In this document: in pieces, positions 61,001-64,000 of the stretch | How the letters are laid out: each line of letters begins with the position of its first letter | Position numbering within the stretch: the first letter of the stretch is position 1 | Assembly: GCF_900176415.1 (NCBI RefSeq) | Contig: NZ_FWXO01000002.1 | Coordinates: 496,001 to 560,000 of the forward strand | From: Cellulophaga tyrosinoxydans | GTDB lineage: Bacteria > Bacteroidota > Bacteroidia > Flavobacteriales > Flavobacteriaceae | DNA length: 64,000 nucleotides | Direction of reading: 5' to 3' | Made by a program: the position numbers and the translations under genes | The notes under the pieces: generated by a model | Database searches by the model: none | What the model was told of the DNA's origin: nothing | Seen by the model: only the letters and a program-made list of their open reading frames with translations

Positions 61001-64000
61001 TGTAACATCTGCCACTGCAACTGCTGATGTTGTTTCTACCGTAAAATTATTGGTACCTGTTACTGTTATTCTAACAGTTTCTGGGTCTTCACAATTAAGT
61101 ACTGATTGTACTGCCAACACACTTTGCACTTCAGATGGTGGTGCAATTGCAGGCAACGTAAATTCGTCTCTACAACCATTGCCATCTATTGCATAAACTG
61201 TAATTACTTGGGTAGAACCATTGTCTATAATTTCAAATGTATTTGAAGTTTGATAATTTTCATAACCCGAAATACTATACTGATAACCAATACCTACTGT
61301 ACCAACTTGGTCAATATTTACTGTTATAATTGAAGAACTAAATCTGTTTGCTCCAATTTCGCAAGTAAACGGAGTGCTGGTTGCCGAAATTTCAAATACT
61401 GCTGGCTCATTTATGGTTATTACACTTGACAATACGGAACAATTACGTTCTGTTAGCACTTCTACCTGATAACTACCTTGTGCAAGTCCGTTAAATACAC
61501 CTGTGTTATTTCTTGTTACTTCTGCTGAAGTAACTGTGTTTCGTAAAATAAACTCTATAGGTTGATCTACATCAGTACCTGCCTGTAAAATTATAGTGAT
61601 ACTACCATCATTAGACCCATTACAACTAATATCTTGAACTATCTCAGATTCAATTACTGGCGGTACAGCCAAATCTAAATTAACAGGTACACTGAAAGAA
61701 CAGAACCCCGTTCCATCGTTCACTAAATTGTCAGTGACTAAAACTAAATATTCTCCAGGACTTTGATTAACAAATACACCAGTATTGTTTGTCGGAACAC
61801 CGCCTATAGCATTCCCAAGATTATCTTGAAGCTCAAAAGTAAAGTTACCACTACCACCATTCGTAGTTACTGTTATCGTTCCGTCAGGATTATTACAAAT
61901 TGGAATCGCTGTAAATTCTCCAGTACCGGATAAGAATTCATATACCTCAGCGGTTCCAGAACCCGTACAGCCATTAGCATCTACAACGGAAACTGTGTAA
62001 TTTCCTGGAGTTCCAACGGTATACGATGCTTCCCATAAATCACTAACAGCATTATAGATTCCAAATTTGCTTTCACCATTTAATGTAAAGTTTGGTGTAT
62101 CTATATTCCCCGGCATTGTAACTGTAATAGCAAAAGATGCTGCAGAAGCTGCACACTGATTATTTACTATAACAGTTGGGGCTGGTAAAGGCGGTTGTAA
62201 TAAAATGATATCTTCAGACACATTAAATGTACATCCTCTAGCATCAATCACCCAGATATCATAGGCAATCCCTGCCAAACTTCCTGGTAAAACTGCTGTA
62301 TTCGCACTCGTAAAATCATCTGTTGGATCAGCTGGTGTTGCAGTACCATCTTTATCGACTGGAGCTCCAGCAGGCACAAAGGCATAACTATAAGGGCCGC
62401 CTGCACCTCCACTACCGCGTACGGTTAACTGACCTAATGCATTACAATTTGCTGGAATATTAGAAATGATATCTAGATTAGGCATATTTAAAACTACATC
62501 AATAAGCGTAGCATCTGTACAAGTGTCTGCGTCAGTAACACGTATGGTGTATCTTCCTGGGGCAATATCGAAAACTCCTGAATAAGTTGAACCTGCCCCA
62601 CCTGTCTGTCCTGCAGCATTATGTGTTTGTAAAACTGCTCCGGTTAAAGGATCTATTAAATCTATCACTAAATCAGGACCTACAAATTCTGTTACCGTAA
62701 ACTCTGTTCTTCCATTCCCCAAATCATCGCAAAATGCCGTTGGAGATGTAGCAACAATATCTAAAGGTGTAGGACCATCTTGCGGTGCAATTTCTTCAAA
62801 ATAAACACAACCTGTGCCTAAATCGATAACCTCAACAATATAGGTAACACCTAATTGCAAACCATTAAAAGTGTGCCTACGTGGTGGTAAATTTGGAGTA
62901 ACTGGAGCTGATGGATCACTTGCCAAACGTATTAAAAAGTTTGGTCCTACGCCACCTACAATGGTAACAGTATTTGTAAAACCAGCCACATTACATACTG
63001 GTGTTACTGGATCTGGCACAACCGTTAAATCTATTTGACTAATCGTTACAGAATCTACATCACTACAACCTAAAGCATCTACAGTTCTCACGGTATAATT
63101 CCCTGGAACTAATAGTGGATCAGAAATACTTACAACGGTATTAGCTGTTGGTCCTACACGTAAAATTTCGATACCAAAACTGTTATAAACTATATATGTA
63201 AAATCTGGTGTCCCATCAGTAACATTGGTGATTTCTATGGTTCCTGCGTTGGTACCAGAAACACTACAAGATGCATCTGTAGAAGAAACTGTTGCGTTTG
63301 GTGCAGCGTTTGGGCTGGTAGGAATAAGAATAGACAAACCACTAGTTACACATCCTCTAGCATCACGAACTGTATAATTATAGGTTGCTCCTGCTGTTAA
63401 GCCAGTGTACACCGTTTGATCTGTATACGTTCCTGTATTTCCAAAATCTACCTGAAATGGTGGTACACCGCTAGTCGCATCAGGAATAATTCTAACACCA
63501 CCACTATTTGGATCACCACAACTTGCAGGTATAGGATCTGCTGTAGCTGCAATATTTAATGGATCTTGTACATCTAAGGGTTCTGAAAAAGCTTCACAAC
63601 CTTGGTTATCTGTTACACGAAAAACATAATTTCCACCTACCGTTACAGGATATAAAAATGAATTAGCTGTAAAATTTGATAATGGCCCAAAAGTAACCCC
63701 ATTATCACTACTCACTTGATATTGTTTTGGCGTTGCGCTAGATAAATATCCGTTTGAAATATTTACTCGAATTTCTCCAGGAGCGCCACCACAAGGAATT
63801 TCAGTTTCTATAGAAGTACTTACTCTTAATTGTCTGTTTATAGTAATTGAAACCGTATCTGTACAACTATTGGCATCTCTAACTTCAACAGTGTGTGTAC
63901 CTGGTGATAAATTTGAAAAAGTAGCACTTGCCTGGTAAGTTCCATTATTTATTCTATAAGAATAACCTGGAGCTCCACCAGTGGCACTAACCGTTACAGA
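58079..64000 (-). CDS. SprB-like giant surface adhesin, C-terminal part (5' end outside window)
   Basis: The frame is open to the right edge (about 1973 codons visible) and must begin beyond it; an internal GTG at 63715 is not the true start, since upstream sequence (GEIRVNISNGYLSSATPKQY) continues the same repeat pattern. The protein consists of many SprB-type repeats of about 70-100 residues, each with a Cys near its start and end (for example ITCNGDNDGSITVEVLSGGEG and ISCNGSNDGSITIILQAG). The C-terminus is a gliding-motility/T9SS type B sorting domain (FFTPNGDN, VKIYDRYGRVV, SWDGTYEGNELPTGDYWY, GHFTLYR). SprB moves along gliding flavobacteria as an adhesin. No PorP/SprF gene follows downstream. 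Confidence 0.9.
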   Translation of the reverse strand, partial: SVTVSATGGAPGYSYRINNGTYQASATFSNLSPGTHTVEVRDANSCTDTVSITINRQLRVSTSIETEIPCGGAPGEIRVNISNGYLSSATPKQYQVSSDNGVTFGPLSNFTANSFLYPVTVGGNYVFRVTDNQGCEAFSEPLDVQDPLNIAATADPIPASCGDPNSGGVRIIPDATSGVPPFQVDFGNTGTYTDQTVYTGLTAGATYNYTVRDARGCVTSGLSILIPTSPNAAPNATVSSTDASCSVSGTNAGTIEITNVTDGTPDFTYIVYNSFGIEILRVGPTANTVVSISDPLLVPGNYTVRTVDALGCSDVDSVTISQIDLTVVPDPVTPVCNVAGFTNTVTIVGGVGPNFLIRLASDPSAPVTPNLPPRRHTFNGLQLGVTYIVEVIDLGTGCVYFEEIAPQDGPTPLDIVATSPTAFCDDLGNGRTEFTVTEFVGPDLVIDLIDPLTGAVLQTHNAAGQTGGAGSTYSGVFDIAPGRYTIRVTDADTCTDATLIDVVLNMPNLDIISNIPANCNALGQLTVRGSGGAGGPYSYAFVPAGAPVDKDGTATPADPTDDFTSANTAVLPGSLAGIAYDIWVIDARGCTFNVSEDIILLQPPLPAPTVIVNNQCAASAASFAITVTMPGNIDTPNFTLNGESKFGIYNAVSDLWEASYTVGTPGNYTVSVVDANGCTGSGTAEVYEFLSGTGEFTAIPICNNPDGTITVTTNGGSGNFTFELQDNLGNAIGGVPTNNTGVFVNQSPGEYLVLVTDNLVNDGTGFCSFSVPVNLDLAVPPVIESEIVQDISCNGSNDGSITIILQAGTDVDQPIEFILRNTVTSAEVTRNNTGVFNGLAQGSYQVEVLTERNCSVLSSVITINEPAVFEISATSTPFTCEIGANRFSSSIITVNIDQVGTVGIGYQYSISGYENYQTSNTFEIIDNGSTQVITVYAIDGNGCRDEFTLPAIAPPSEVQSVLAVQSVLNCEDPETVRITVTGTNNFTVETTSAVAVADVTNSGSNQFVDIDLPVSGEYLFVVRDNVTGCLYPLPRHDVIDPINPIATITEAKPVQCFGDSNGELFINVINYTGVYEYTVYRSDDVTQSTPITTGTFDTANYPDAITGEDARITGLPGGNFYVRVRALAVPKCIDDSNVANIRTPNGPLAVPSIEIDNVTCDDNAGIIVATGQGGWDSSPYNYRLLREDSAGTITIGSVNYTEVYPYALANQFNGLSSGNYRVEIRDVELCENFFDITLNPIDPIIVGIREPQGLVCPDGNNAVLEAYDTTTGDAITATAGASGGVPGSGYKYQLLYLNSNNNTDVVSRSGLQDSPTFDGVTSGFISAGWYAIEVSSSFNCIGVSPAYYVVPPPPIDPKLVQVRAPGCGGAGQMRLSIENPEVGYTYEYRSVAANASDPFIPMTGTSVLIDGVQGFYQYDVRKVGGAGACTSLRSEGITLVDAQAIELVANLPDDISCATENDGRIESFSSGGVGNEMYTLYLGNPTPASSAYTAFNPDPAATIVRAAQTDGTFEGLPEGTYYIGVTSGISCGDVEGPLVITRPEAIVYRISTTNITCNGDNDGSITVEVLSGGEGLIQFAINPNYNEFFSDPANPGVYTFENLAAGSNYEILIQDEEGCGEFVTIQPITEPNVLTISDVVTQPEICLNAYDGEAQLTITGGTPFRDMVTFANYYETRIEGVGFPAVDPTDPNQGYVRNDDLLFTNLQGGESYQVYVRDANGCTTERSITIGLGVNLESTAIVEYGCDGIFPNSTVTIEMTDSSVRSELLFSLDVDDMSLASSSNTFGDLPAGDHIVYIYHSNGCMDQVSFTLDEYFPLTLSVSKTGPDEMTAIATGGYGNYEYSFQGVSQGSNNIFNLIMDANVVVRVTDERGCVALVTMPFNFDSMVEFPNFFTPNGDNMGDTWAPKNREYFPYIEVKIYDRYGRVVAILDQIRSWDGTYEGNELPTGDYWYVVNANDMDKQRYVGHFTLYR

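Overview
The window comes from the chromosome of a gliding-type member of the Bacteroidota, most likely a marine flavobacterium. The DNA is AT-rich. Several genes carry the C-terminal sorting domain of the type IX secretion system (T9SS), PorP/SprF and SprB-like proteins are present, TonB/PepSY iron uptake genes occur, and promoters have the Bacteroidota -7 box TAnnTTTG. No insertion sequence, integrase, CRISPR array or rRNA was seen. I cannot name the species.

Layout. 0-0.3 kb: end of a DUF58 gene. 1-3.9 kb: TonB-dependent siderophore receptor and PepSY membrane protein. 4-11 kb: Tricorn/TolB-like protease, SnoaL-like protein, an FAD/NAD(P)-binding gene interrupted by one in-frame stop, DUF3995 protein and an acetyltransferase. 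11-14.8 kb: Nramp-related transporter, TIM-barrel isomerase, RraA-like protein and uracil phosphoribosyltransferase. 14.9-26.5 kb: minus-strand operon of a 2870-residue repeat adhesin, PorP/SprF and an OmpA/PD40 protein. 26.9-31.3 kb: CbpA-type DnaJ with CbpM, then a MacAB-like exporter operon. 31.5-50.7 kb: a stress/energy island containing a UbiB-type kinase, exonuclease III, sigma-factor operon, P-type ATPase with PfkB, TerB-like protein, PAS histidine kinase with a receiver-CRP regulator, five double-domain universal stress proteins, thioredoxin, MscS channel, ATP-cone/nuclease protein and beta-CASP nuclease. 50.9-56.9 kb: sugar transporter and a tightly coupled P-loop ATPase / MscS-like / cation-proton antiporter operon. 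57-64 kb: another gene with an in-frame stop, tRNA-Pro, and the 3' part of a giant SprB-like adhesin.

Main discovery. Eight intergenic sites from 26.8 to 46.7 kb carry a 12-bp CRP/FNR-like palindrome (consensus TGAYAnnTRTCA). At nine promoters it is followed at exactly 23 bp by a Bacteroidota -7 box, and at a tenth the gap is 22 bp. This places the palindrome about 41 bp before the predicted start of transcription, as at class II CRP/FNR-activated promoters. The sites head nearly every transcription unit of the 26.9-50.7 kb island, some in both directions. The same island encodes a receiver-CRP fusion regulator and a histidine kinase whose first PAS domain has His and Arg at the spacing of FixL's haem ligand and distal Arg. 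I infer a locally encoded, probably oxygen- or redox-responsive regulon. Its content (several Usp proteins, PfkB, P-type ATPase) resembles the mycobacterial DosR dormancy regulon but uses unrelated regulators.

Other points of interest are two genes broken by single in-frame TAA codons, an internally deleted MgtC-family remnant, mosaic DNA repeats in the adhesin, substituted metal-site residues in the Nramp-like and P-type transporters, and a degenerate second copy of the tRNA-Pro 3' end. All function calls rest on motif recognition by eye; no database search was possible.
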